A stretch of DNA of 64,000 nucleotides, taken from assembly GCF_900110415.1 (NCBI RefSeq), contig NZ_FODR01000001.1:620001-684000 (forward strand). The letters are read 5' to 3'. The stretch's first letter is position 1. Every line of letters begins with the position of its first letter. The notes below the pieces were generated by a model, which was not told the origin of the DNA, ran no database searches, and worked only from the letters and a program-made list of their open reading frames with translations. Shown in pieces: positions 52,305-60,750 of this stretch. Position numbers and translations under genes: made by a program. The stretch comes from Mucilaginibacter sp. OK283 (GTDB lineage Bacteria > Bacteroidota > Bacteroidia > Sphingobacteriales > Sphingobacteriaceae).

Positions 52305-53600
52305 ATGAAATTATGCATCGTTCCTGTTTTTTTACTATTTACAACACCAATATTTGCCCAGCAAACGCAAGTAAATATTAAAGCCGATGCCCTTAAAGAC
52401 CAGGTAATTGTCTGGCGCCGCGATTTTCATGAACATCCCGAATTGGGCAACCACGAGGTGCGCACTTCGGCAATTATTGCCAAACACCTGCAGTCGTTGG
52501 GTATTCAGGTGCAAACTGGCGTAGCTACAACAGGGGTTGTTGGTATTTTAAAAGGCGGTAAGCCGGGCCCTGTAGTTGCTTTGCGGGCAGATATGGATGG
52601 CTTGCCGGTTATTGAACGTACAGATGTGCCTTTTGCCTCAAAGGTAAAAACCACTTATAACGGCCAGGAGGTTGGCGTAATGCACGCCTGCGGGCACGAT
52701 TCGCACATGGCTATTTTAATGGGTGTGGCCCAGGTGCTCTCGGGCATGAAAAGCGAGTTGCACGGAACTGTTAAATTTATTTTTCAGCCTGCCGAAGAAG
52801 GGGTAGAGCCCGGCCAGAAAGGCGGCGCCGAAGAAATGGTGAAGCAAGGCGTGCTGGAAAACCCCAAAGTTGATGTAGTATTTGGCCTGCACATCAATTC
52901 GCAAACCGAGGTTGGCAAAATAGCGTATCGCCCGGGCGGTACAATGGCTGGTGTTAATGATTTGCAGATCATCGTAAAAGGGCGGTCGGCACATGGGGCC
53001 TACCCATGGTCGAGCGTTGACCCGATTGTGGTCTCGGCCGAGATCATCAATAACCTGCAAACTATTGTGAGCCGCAATATAAACATAACCGAAAACCCGG
53101 CGGTGGTAACCATTGGCGCCATAAAAGGCGGTAACCGGTCGAACATTATCCCCGAGAGTGTTGAAATGCTGGGTACATTGCGTTCATTAACTCCGGCAGA
53201 CGAAAAGATGCTGGTTGAGCGCGTTAAACAAATAGCCACAAAAACGGCCGAAGCACAGGGCGCTACTGCCGAGGTGAAGATTCCGTACAGCAGCCATTAT
53301 CCGGTTACTTATAACGATCCGGCGCTTACCCAGCAAATGCTGCCCAGCCTGAAAAAGACGGCAGGTGCCGAAAATGTACTGCTTCGCCCACCCGTTACCG
53401 GGGCCGAAGATTTTAGCTTTTACCAGGAAAAAGTGCCCGGCATGTTCATTTTTTTAGGAGGAATGCCTAAAGGCGCCGACCCACTTAAAGCGCCATCGCA
53501 CCATACCCCCGATTTTTATATCGACGAAAGTGGCTTTACCCTGGGTGTAAAAGCGCTATGTAATTTAACGCTGGATTATATGAATGCTAAAGGAAAATAA
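52305..53600 (+). CDS. Secreted M20 family amidohydrolase
   Basis: About 431 residues with signal peptide (MKLCIVPVFLLFTTPIFA). M20D motifs: RRDFHEHPELG, ALRADMDGLPV, HACGHDSHMAILMG (metal Cys/His), FQPAEEGVEPGQKGGAEEMV (catalytic Glu), GLHINSQTEVGKIAY, and VTGAEDFSFYQEKVPGMF. Relatives hydrolyse N-acyl amino acids, hippurate or auxin-type conjugates. Export to the periplasm suggests a nutritional or detoxifying role. The first ATG is 52305. Confidence 0.92.
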   Translation: MKLCIVPVFLLFTTPIFAQQTQVNIKADALKDQVIVWRRDFHEHPELGNHEVRTSAIIAKHLQSLGIQVQTGVATTGVVGILKGGKPGPVVALRADMDGLPVIERTDVPFASKVKTTYNGQEVGVMHACGHDSHMAILMGVAQVLSGMKSELHGTVKFIFQPAEEGVEPGQKGGAEEMVKQGVLENPKVDVVFGLHINSQTEVGKIAYRPGGTMAGVNDLQIIVKGRSAHGAYPWSSVDPIVVSAEIINNLQTIVSRNINITENPAVVTIGAIKGGNRSNIIPESVEMLGTLRSLTPADEKMLVERVKQIATKTAEAQGATAEVKIPYSSHYPVTYNDPALTQQMLPSLKKTAGAENVLLRPPVTGAEDFSFYQEKVPGMFIFLGGMPKGADPLKAPSHHTPDFYIDESGFTLGVKALCNLTLDYMNAKGK

Positions 53601-53702
53601 ATATGATATGCTTTTTAATCAGATATTTATCTTTTAAATAGACGATTGATGCTTAACTTTATAAGCCCAAAAGCGTATGGCCAGGAATTTTAACAGCATA
53701 AG

Positions 53703-54209
53703 ATGAGGAAAAGCATATTAACAATGGTGTACATAAGCTTGTTATTAATATTAATAACAGGCCAAAAAACCATTGCTGCGGATATGGCAGCCGAAGATAC
53801 CGTAAAGAAAGTTAACCCGGAGGTGTTGCAAACCATCAATACTGTACTAAAAGCATCTTACACATTTGATATTGATAAGGTTACGGATATGTACGCCCCC
53901 AATGCCGTTGTTACCGACGAGCAAAACCCTTATTCGTGGAACGGGCAACTGGCCGGTGTACAGTGGGTAAACTCGGTGCAAAAGGCGGTTAAGGATTTTA
54001 AAATTCACGACTTTACCGTAAACATAAAAAAGATCAAGATTTTTCAGCAGACCGAAGAAGTCGCCTACCTGATAGTACCTGTTGAATACACCGGCACTGT
54101 TAACGGCGATCCGTTTAACGAAGAAGGGGCATTTTCCTTTGTGTTTCGTTACGTGAGCGGAAAATGGCTCATTAAAAGCCAGGCCTGGGTGCCCAAAAAC
54201 GGATTGTAA
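53703..54209 (+). CDS. NTF2-like (SnoaL/DUF4440) exported protein
   Basis: 168 residues. A hydrophobic N terminus (MRKSILTMVYISLLLILITG) suggests export. The rest fits the NTF2-like cone fold: NTVLKASYTFDIDKVTDMYA, DEQNPYSWNGQLAGVQWVNSV, KIKIFQQTEEVAYLIVPVEY, FSFVFRYVSGKWLIKSQAWV. Such proteins bind or turn over small hydrophobic molecules; the role is unknown. The next gene follows 24 bases downstream. Confidence 0.75.
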   Translation: MRKSILTMVYISLLLILITGQKTIAADMAAEDTVKKVNPEVLQTINTVLKASYTFDIDKVTDMYAPNAVVTDEQNPYSWNGQLAGVQWVNSVQKAVKDFKIHDFTVNIKKIKIFQQTEEVAYLIVPVEYTGTVNGDPFNEEGAFSFVFRYVSGKWLIKSQAWVPKNGL

Positions 54210-54233
54210 TTTAAACCTGAACACTCATACTTT

Positions 54234-54899
54234 ATGGAATCTGAACTAATACAGTATAAGCATTTTAACGATGCCGCCCTGGCCAGCGCTCTTGTAGATG
54301 TGCTTGAAGAAGGCGGTATTGAATACGACGTGAAGGAAAGCAGCGCGGTATTTGACCCGGCTTTCAGGAGCAGCGATTTAACTGTTGAATACTCTGTAAA
54401 AATAAAACCCGAAGATTTTGAGCGTGCAAACCAGCTGTTGAACGATAAAGAGAAGGAAAACATAGGCCATGCAGATAAAGATCATTATTTATTTGGCTTT
54501 ACCGATGCTGAACTGACAGACGTGCTGGCAAAAGCCGATGAGTGGAGCCCTTTTGATTACCAGCTGGCCCGTAAAATATTGCTTGACCGCGGTGTTACCA
54601 TTAATGAAAAAATACTCACCGACCTTAGAACCGAACGCATGGAAGAACTAAGGGCAACTGACCCGCCACAAAACGTGTGGATAATTGTGGGCTATATATT
54701 TGCATTGGCAGGTGGTGTGTTAGGGATTTTTATAGGCTGGCACCTGTCTACATACAAAAAGACACTCCCGGATGGCGAACAGGTTTATGGATACAATGAA
54801 AACGACCGCAAGCAGGGGAGCCGGATTTTTTACCTATCGATAGCCGTTTTCGTGCTGGCCATCATTTATCGCATTTCGCCCGCATTTAAAGGAGAATAA
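54234..54899 (+). CDS. DUF2007-like protein with two membrane helices
   Basis: 221 residues. Residues 1-75 resemble DUF2007 (YKHFNDAALASALVDVLEEG and the acidic EDFERANQLL). A helical middle section (FGFTDAELTDVLAKADEW, DYQLARKILLDRGV) is followed by two hydrophobic helices (about 144-165 and 198-215). The function is unknown; DUF2007 proteins are regarded as putative signal-transducing proteins. The phosphatase gene begins 7 bases after its stop, so these two are likely cotranscribed. Confidence 0.7.
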   Translation: MESELIQYKHFNDAALASALVDVLEEGGIEYDVKESSAVFDPAFRSSDLTVEYSVKIKPEDFERANQLLNDKEKENIGHADKDHYLFGFTDAELTDVLAKADEWSPFDYQLARKILLDRGVTINEKILTDLRTERMEELRATDPPQNVWIIVGYIFALAGGVLGIFIGWHLSTYKKTLPDGEQVYGYNENDRKQGSRIFYLSIAVFVLAIIYRISPAFKGE

Positions 54900-54905
54900 T
54901 TACCA

Positions 54906-55220
54906 TTGGCCAACCTCCTTTTCATCTGCAGTAAAAACCAATGGCGCAGTCCAACAGCCGAGTTGTTGTTTAAAAATCACCCCGAACATACTGCTTGCTC
55001 GGCCGGTACCAGCGACAAGGCCCGTATTCGCATAACCCAAAAAATGATTGACCGGGCCGATGTTGTATTTGTGATGGAGCGTAGGCATAAACAGTTGCTT
55101 AACCAGCGTTTCAATTTAAACAATAAACAGGTAACCGTCCTTGATATTGAAGATAACTATCAATTTAACGACCCCGAACTGATAGAAATATTAAGGAATG
55201 TTTTAAGCGGATACCTATAA
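54906..55220 (+). CDS. Low-molecular-weight protein-tyrosine-phosphatase-like protein
   Basis: 104 residues with the phosphatase loop CSKNQWRSPT (Cys8, Arg14; CX5R) at the N terminus and DRADVVFVMERRH in the middle. A C-terminal LDIEDNYQFNDPELIEIL takes the place of the usual DPYG region. At 104 residues it is shorter than classical LMW-PTPs (about 150). The start codon appears to be TTG: no ATG lies between the upstream stop and the phosphatase loop. Confidence 0.8.
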   Translation: MANLLFICSKNQWRSPTAELLFKNHPEHTACSAGTSDKARIRITQKMIDRADVVFVMERRHKQLLNQRFNLNNKQVTVLDIEDNYQFNDPELIEILRNVLSGYL

Positions 55221-55240
55221 AATCAAATAGGTATTTTTTT
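55211..55240 (+). terminator. Terminator overlapping the phosphatase stop
   Basis: ATACCTAT pairs with ATAGGTAT (8 bp) around an 8-base loop, followed by six T. Confidence 0.8.
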
Positions 55241-55264
55241 CGTCTTGATTCTTGACTCCTGATT

Positions 55265-56605
55265 CTATTTCGTAGCGAATTTAACCTTAACGGTAACCTG
55301 CTCTGGTTTGCCGTTGCTGTTGCCTACCCAGGTTGGGCCGGCTTTTATCAGGTCGATAGCTTTTTGGTCGGCAACGGCCGAAAGACTTTTTTTAATCTTG
55401 AAATCGCTTAAAGAACCATCGGTGTTCACCGTAAATAGTACCGATACTGTGCCGGTGGCATCACCGTCGGCCGCAATAGCGTTTGCCTGCAGGTACTTTT
55501 TAAAGCCGGCCATTTCACCTTGCGGATGTGCGGCAACTGTTTTTGATGCCTTATCGTAACCAACTGTTGTTACCTCGGCAAGGGCGTCATTATCCGGGTT
55601 GAGTATTACTTTAAGGCTATCGCCGCGTTTTACGCTCACCTGCCTTGGCTGGTAGCCTATGGAAGCGATATCAAGCGTCTCTTTGTTTTTGGTAACCGGC
55701 ATTGTAAAATAGCCGTTTACATCGGTCACTGTGCTTTTGTTGGTGCCCGAAATACGTATGGCAGCTCCAACAACCGGCATATTATCGCCTTTGCCTACAA
55801 TAATGCCATTAATAGTACTATACCCAAACTGGGTTTTGGCATCTTTAGATGTAACTACCTCTAAGCCGGCAACTTTCCCAGTTAATTTAGATTCAATCGG
55901 GTTGGATGCTTTCTCACGGGCCTTTTTGGCAAGCAGCGCAAGGCTATCCGCTTTCGCCTTGTTGTCGTTATAATTCATCACCACCATTTCGCTTATGGAG
56001 CTGTTTTCCTGCTTAGGCTCGGCTGCTGGTTCGGCAACCTGGGGGACTTTTTTAAATACATCCCCGGCAGGGGCGGCACTTTTATTATCGTCGGCGGATA
56101 TCTCCTGTTGATAAACCGATTTACCGGCAGCGTATTTCCGGGTAGCAGTCGGCCTGTCGGCACTGGTTAAAACAGGTTGTTTTGCTGCATTATTTGCCAT
56201 TAGGGTTTCCTGCGTGGAATGAGGCGGCGGCGTTGCCACGGTATCTTTATTGACAACTTGTGTTTTATCTTTTTGTAACTCGGCCAGTTGCTTTGCTTGT
56301 TCCGGCGAGTTCCTCTTTATCCACAAGCCGCCAATGGTAAGCACAATAAGAACCGATGCCGCTATCGACCATACCTGCCATGATATTACCCGGCCCTTCT
56401 TTTGTTCGGTACGTTGTTGTAGTCTTGCGGTAAGGTCGGCAAGATTGGCCTGCTGGTCTTTCGGGGCCGATTCAAAACCTTCCAGCGCGTCCATTAAAAA
56501 AGGGTCGTCAAGGGCATCGTGCTCCAGCCGGTGCATAGCTTTGGCATCAAGTTCCCCGTTCAGGTACTTTCTTACTTGCAATATGTCGGCCTTTTTAATG
56601 TTCAC
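55265..56605 (-). CDS. Putative anti-sigma factor fused to a CarboxypepD-reg domain and TonB_C
   Basis: 446 residues. The N terminus (MNIKKADILQVRKYLNGELD, then ALDDPFLMDALEGFE) has the look of a cytoplasmic anti-sigma region. One membrane helix (about 77-95, VWSIAASVLIVLTIGGLWI) leads to a periplasmic linker. A carboxypeptidase-regulatory-like domain with a SusC-like stretch follows (about 225-335, LTGKVAGLEVVTSKD, VVGAAIRISGTNKST), then a TonB C-terminal domain (about 360-446, GTVSVLFTVNTDGSLSDFKI). It overlaps the sigma gene by 11 bases. I infer it ties sigma activity to events at the outer membrane. The fusion is unlike the usual FecR anti-sigma. Confidence 0.75.
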   Translation of the reverse strand: MNIKKADILQVRKYLNGELDAKAMHRLEHDALDDPFLMDALEGFESAPKDQQANLADLTARLQQRTEQKKGRVISWQVWSIAASVLIVLTIGGLWIKRNSPEQAKQLAELQKDKTQVVNKDTVATPPPHSTQETLMANNAAKQPVLTSADRPTATRKYAAGKSVYQQEISADDNKSAAPAGDVFKKVPQVAEPAAEPKQENSSISEMVVMNYNDNKAKADSLALLAKKAREKASNPIESKLTGKVAGLEVVTSKDAKTQFGYSTINGIIVGKGDNMPVVGAAIRISGTNKSTVTDVNGYFTMPVTKNKETLDIASIGYQPRQVSVKRGDSLKVILNPDNDALAEVTTVGYDKASKTVAAHPQGEMAGFKKYLQANAIAADGDATGTVSVLFTVNTDGSLSDFKIKKSLSAVADQKAIDLIKAGPTWVGNSNGKPEQVTVKVKFATK

Positions 56606-57167
56606 TGCTCTTCTCCAGGCAAATTTTAAGATTACGTTTGCCGTTTTGTATATAACTTTTTACCTCGTTCAGGCTAAAACCTGTTACTTCGGCAATTTCT
56701 TTATAGCACTTTTCTTGTAAATAAAATAAATCGATGCTTTGTTTTTGGGCACCGGCCAGTTTATCAATGCATTGTTCCAAAGCTTTATAGGCTTCTTCGC
56801 GGTTATTATCATCATGATGCAGTAATGGGGTAAATTCCATAACATCATCTAAATTAATTACATCCAGCTTTTTGCCTGCTCTTAACTGCATTAAGCAATA
56901 ATTGCGCCCCAATACATAAAGCCAGTTCCTGAATATGCTGATGTCGTGTTTTTTAACTTTTTCTACCAGTTCCTCAAAAATACCCATTACAGCATCTTTA
57001 GCGCCATCTTCATCTTTCAGGTATTTTAAACATACGCCGTAAACCAGGCCCATATATCGTTCATATAGTTGTCCTAAAACCGCAACATCGCCGTTTTTAC
57101 GGTAAATGTTAAGCAGTTCGTCATCCGTTGATGTGCCTGTTTTGCCTGGTTTAATAAAATTGGTCAT
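56595..57167 (-). CDS. ECF RNA polymerase sigma factor
   Basis: 190 residues. Region 2 (about 25-95: LGQLYERYMGLVYGVCLKYL, DAVMGIFEELVEKV, FRNWLYVLGRNYCLMQLR) and region 4 (about 128-180: IDLFYLQEKCYKEIAEVTGF, NEVKSYIQNGKRNLK) are both complete. The linker is long and acidic. The anti-sigma gene overlaps its end by 11 bases, and the VWA gene is divergent, 80 bases away, and may be a target. No -35/-10 pair of this sigma can be defined from one locus. Confidence 0.9.
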   Translation of the reverse strand: MTNFIKPGKTGTSTDDELLNIYRKNGDVAVLGQLYERYMGLVYGVCLKYLKDEDGAKDAVMGIFEELVEKVKKHDISIFRNWLYVLGRNYCLMQLRAGKKLDVINLDDVMEFTPLLHHDDNNREEAYKALEQCIDKLAGAQKQSIDLFYLQEKCYKEIAEVTGFSLNEVKSYIQNGKRNLKICLEKSSEH

Positions 57168-57247
57168 TAAAAAGGTGCAAAATAAATTTTTTTAACGGTT
57201 TATGGAAATTATCCTCCGCCTGCATCTTCATAAAAAAGCAACGAAGC

Positions 57248-59200
57248 ATGAGAAAGTTAGTTTTAATTATTTTATTGTTTACCGGTTTAACTGGGTTTAA
57301 GCCGAACAGCAGCCACCGCATTAGCGGAACCGTATATGATAGTGCAGATAGTTTGGCTATACCCGGGGTATCGGTTGTGCTTAAAGGCACCGGTTATGGA
57401 ACACAAACCGATGCCAAAGGCAATTATTCCATTATTGTGCCGGATGACAATGCCTTACTTACCTTCAGCTTTATTGGGTATACCACGCAGGATGTAAAAG
57501 CAGGTAAAGGCAACACGTTGAAAGTTTACCTTCATGCAACTTCAAACCGGTTAAGCGAGGTTGTGGTAACGGGTTATGGAGTACAAAAACGGAAGGTACT
57601 TACAGGAAGTGTGAGCACTATATCTGCAAAATCATACAATTCAAAGGGCTTAAGGGGCAAAGCCTCAGGCCATGTAACAATAGGAAATGCATCAGCTATG
57701 TATGATTACTCGACAAATGCTGGTGCTTTGAAAAGCTACCAGCCTTCTGTGATTACCGATGAAAGCTATAAAGGCATCGAAGAAAATGGTTTTAAAGCGG
57801 TATCGGCCGAGCCCCTCTCTACATTTTCTGTTGATGTGGATGCGGCTTCGTACAGTAACGTAAGGCGCTTTATCAATAACGGCCAGTTGCCACCGGCAGA
57901 TGCCGTTAGGATTGAAGAAATGATAAACTATTTTAGCTATAACCTGCCCGGGCCAACAGATGGTGGCCCGGTGGCCATCCATTCCGAATTATCTGCAGCC
58001 CCATGGAACAGCAAACACCGCCTGCTGCGCATAGGCCTTAAAGCAAGAACAATAGCCACCGAAAAACTACCTGCATCAAACCTGGTGTTTTTAATAGATG
58101 TATCGGGATCAATGAACGAGCCTAATAAATTACCCTTGGTACAATCGTCATTAAAAATGCTGGTTAACCAATTGCGGCCACAGGATAAAGTTTCCCTGGT
58201 TGTTTACGCAGGCGCGGCGGGTGTAGTACTGCCTGCAACCGGCGGCGATAAAAAGGAAACCATTAACAATGCCATTGATAATTTAAGCGCGGGCGGATCA
58301 ACGGCCGGCGGACAAGGCATTAAGCTGGCTTACCAGATTGCCAAACAAAACATTATGAAAAATGGCAATAACCGGGTGGTTTTGGCTACCGATGGGGATT
58401 TTAACGTAGGTGCATCAAGTGATGATGACATGCAAAAGCTGATTGAACGCGAACGGGAAAGCGGTATCTCGTTATCGGTTTTAGGCTTCGGCATGGGTAA
58501 TTACAAGGATAGCAAGATGGAAACCCTGGCCGACAAAGGCAATGGCAACTACGCCTATATTGATAACATTACCGAAGCCCGCAAAACCCTGGTAAGCGAA
58601 TTTGGCGGTACCTTATTTACTATTGCCAAAGATGTAAAATTACAGGTGGAGTTTAACCCCGCCAAGGTACAGGCCTACCGCCTGGTTGGTTACGAAAACC
58701 GGGTACTGGCCAAAGAGGATTTTAATGACGATAAAAAAGATGCCGGTGATATGGGCTCGGGCCACACGGTTACCGCTTTTTATGAAATAGTGCCCGCGGG
58801 GATAAAAGATGATTATTCGGCCAGCGTCGATCCGTTAAAATATCAGAAACCTAAACCGGTTGCCTATTCAAATGCTTCCGATGAAATGATGACCATCAAA
58901 TTCAGGTACAAAGAACCAGCATCATTAAAAAGCAAATTGAGCCAGGTTACGGTTAAAGATGAGCCGATCAGCCTGAAATCAACATCAACAGATTTTAGGT
59001 TCGCCGCCGCTGTTGCCGAAATTGGCATGCTGCTGCGCGATTCGAAGTTTAAACAGAACTCCGGGTATGAACAGGCTATTAAAATGGCCCGCTCCGCCAA
59101 AGGCGAGGACGCCGAGGGGTACCGCGCCGAATTTATTAAACTGGCCGAAAGCGCCAGGCTGCTAAGCAAAACGGAGCTTGCTGCAAAAGGCGACGAGTAG
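57248..59200 (+). CDS. VWA-domain protein with CarboxypepD-reg domain (YfbK-like)
   Basis: 650 residues: a hydrophobic N terminus, a carboxypeptidase-regulatory-like domain (about 22-105, PGVSVVLKGTGYGTQTDAKG) with a SusC-type VVVTGYGVQKRKVLTGSV stretch, an N-terminal von Willebrand domain (about 165-260), a VWA domain with intact MIDAS DVSGSM (Asp284) and TDGDFNVG, and a C-terminal YfbK-type domain. It probably sits in the periplasm or at the outer membrane. It is divergent from the sigma gene and shares its SusC-like domain type with the anti-sigma protein, which suggests a common assembly. Confidence 0.88.
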   Translation: MRKLVLIILLFTGLTGFKPNSSHRISGTVYDSADSLAIPGVSVVLKGTGYGTQTDAKGNYSIIVPDDNALLTFSFIGYTTQDVKAGKGNTLKVYLHATSNRLSEVVVTGYGVQKRKVLTGSVSTISAKSYNSKGLRGKASGHVTIGNASAMYDYSTNAGALKSYQPSVITDESYKGIEENGFKAVSAEPLSTFSVDVDAASYSNVRRFINNGQLPPADAVRIEEMINYFSYNLPGPTDGGPVAIHSELSAAPWNSKHRLLRIGLKARTIATEKLPASNLVFLIDVSGSMNEPNKLPLVQSSLKMLVNQLRPQDKVSLVVYAGAAGVVLPATGGDKKETINNAIDNLSAGGSTAGGQGIKLAYQIAKQNIMKNGNNRVVLATDGDFNVGASSDDDMQKLIERERESGISLSVLGFGMGNYKDSKMETLADKGNGNYAYIDNITEARKTLVSEFGGTLFTIAKDVKLQVEFNPAKVQAYRLVGYENRVLAKEDFNDDKKDAGDMGSGHTVTAFYEIVPAGIKDDYSASVDPLKYQKPKPVAYSNASDEMMTIKFRYKEPASLKSKLSQVTVKDEPISLKSTSTDFRFAAAVAEIGMLLRDSKFKQNSGYEQAIKMARSAKGEDAEGYRAEFIKLAESARLLSKTELAAKGDE

Positions 59201-59222
59201 GGGGCTCGAAACATAATTGCAA

Positions 59223-59313
59223 TTAAATATCGAATAACGAATTTTGAATGTCCAACACCGAGGTTTTCTTTCCTTCATTATTCGATATTGGGCATTCGGT
59301 GTTCGATATTTAA
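59223..59313. repeat. Palindromic repeat, TTCGATATT type
   Basis: TTAAATATCGAATA (59223-59236) and TGTTCGATATTTAA (59300-59313) form an inverted repeat with an inner pair (ATCGAATAACGAA / TCATTATTCGAT). No ORF. Confidence 0.65.
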
Positions 59314-59397
59314 GATGGGCGTAATTCTCTAACTTAACAACATCCGAGGAATGCCAAATAAACAATTGAAAAATCAACACCTATACCATATCAATCA

Positions 59398-59425
59398 AAA
59401 GCCCGGCAGTGTTTTGCCGGGCTTT
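59398..59425. terminator. Bidirectional terminator between VWA and mscS genes
   Basis: AAAGCCCGGCA pairs perfectly with TGCCGGGCTTT (11 bp) around a 6-nt loop, placed between convergent genes. Confidence 0.75.
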
Positions 59426-59460
59426 GCTATGTATATAGTCGCTTTAAAGTTTAATTAAAA

Positions 59461-60291
59461 TCAGGCTTTTGTTGTAGCACCAGCCACCTGGGTAATAAAC
59501 AAATGTGGAGAGTGTATGCCTATTTTATGCTCATCAAAAGCCTTTTTGATAAGCTCCTGGGCGCCAAAAAGCACTGTCCAATAATCCTGTGCCTTTGTAA
59601 AGGGGCAAACACCAAGCCCAATTTTGCCTTCGTTTATTTTAGACAGGTTTACAACCGGAGAGGGATTGGCTAAAACAAGCGGGTGGCTAAGGCACGCGTC
59701 TATGGCAATTTTACGTACGGCGTCCATATCATTTTGTGGATCAATTTCCAATGATATATCTACCCGGATGCTGCCATGCCTGCTATAATTAACAATGGTA
59801 TTGTTTGATACGGCCCCGTTTGCCAGTATAACGGTTTTGTTATCGGGCGTAAGCAATATGGTATTAAAAATCTGGATTTCGATAACTGCGCCGTTTTGGC
59901 CCTGCGAATCAATAATGTCGCCTACCTTAAATGGTTTAAAAATCAGGATAAGCACACCGCCGGCAAAGTTGGCCAGCGAGCCTTGTAACGCCAGACCTAC
60001 TGCCAGGCCCAGGGCGCCAATAATGGCTACAAATGATGTAGTTTGAATGCCCAGCATACCGGCAACGGTTATCAGGAGCAAAACCCTTAGACCGGCCGTC
60101 ATTACACTACCCAAAAATGTTTGAAGCGATACATCAATTTTTCCTTTGGCCATTGATGCGGTAAGTAACCGGCCTATCCATTTGATAATATAAAGGCCAA
60201 TAGCCAATACAAGCGCGGCGCTTAATAAATTAACGCCAAAGGTGGTTAGCCATGCAATAATGGCTGTAGAGTAAAAAGAAACATTTTGCAT
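59461..60291 (-). CDS. Small-conductance mechanosensitive channel (MscS family)
   Basis: 276 residues, three membrane helices. The pore-lining TM3 has the Gly/Ala pattern GLAVGLALQGSLANFAGGVL, followed by FKPFKVGDIIDSQGQNGAVI of the beta domain and a C-terminal alpha/beta domain. MscS channels open under membrane tension during hypo-osmotic shock. The length is that of the minimal family member. Confidence 0.93.
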   Translation of the reverse strand: MQNVSFYSTAIIAWLTTFGVNLLSAALVLAIGLYIIKWIGRLLTASMAKGKIDVSLQTFLGSVMTAGLRVLLLITVAGMLGIQTTSFVAIIGALGLAVGLALQGSLANFAGGVLILIFKPFKVGDIIDSQGQNGAVIEIQIFNTILLTPDNKTVILANGAVSNNTIVNYSRHGSIRVDISLEIDPQNDMDAVRKIAIDACLSHPLVLANPSPVVNLSKINEGKIGLGVCPFTKAQDYWTVLFGAQELIKKAFDEHKIGIHSPHLFITQVAGATTKA

Positions 60292-60750
60292 AATAAGGAT
60301 TGTTTGGGTTGATTAATTTGTTTTAGTGATTTTATAATGCTGCGCGTAAGGTTAATTTACCTCGTTAAGGTACATAATAAAAATAAAAAACACCGGGCAA
60401 ACTAAAGATTAACAGCCCCTTAATATTAATATAAAACGCAATTGAATTTGTCCCGGCGGTTTTTTTAATTAGTTATAAAATAGTTTTTTTATGATTTAAA
60501 TTGGGCATATAATTGCCGCATTAACGCACTTGTAGCATTGGCATAAAACTACCGCGCTATGGCGTACATTTTTAATTTTTATTGCCGATAAGTTAAACGT
60601 TCAGGGCTATACAGTCTACCATTTTTTTGATGTTAGCGGTATAATGGTGTGAAACACAATTTTTACCTGGAATACTTTTTAATATTATTTAAAAAGTATA
60701 ATTTGCGTAACGTTTTCAATTATAAACGCTTTCAAAACCAAACTTTCTTT
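60292..60750. other. Intergenic region upstream of the GH20 gene
   Basis: About 460 AT-rich bases between divergent genes, without a supportable ORF. It holds the inverted repeat at 60672-60699; no clean promoter pair is visible. Confidence 0.4.
60672..60699. promoter_or_regulatory. Perfect 11-bp inverted repeat, candidate operator
   Basis: ATACTTTTTAA and TTAAAAAGTAT are perfect inverted repeats with a 6-base spacer (TATTAT), about 50 bases before the GH20 start. The position and symmetry suit a dimeric regulator, but AT-rich symmetry can arise by chance. Confidence 0.4.
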
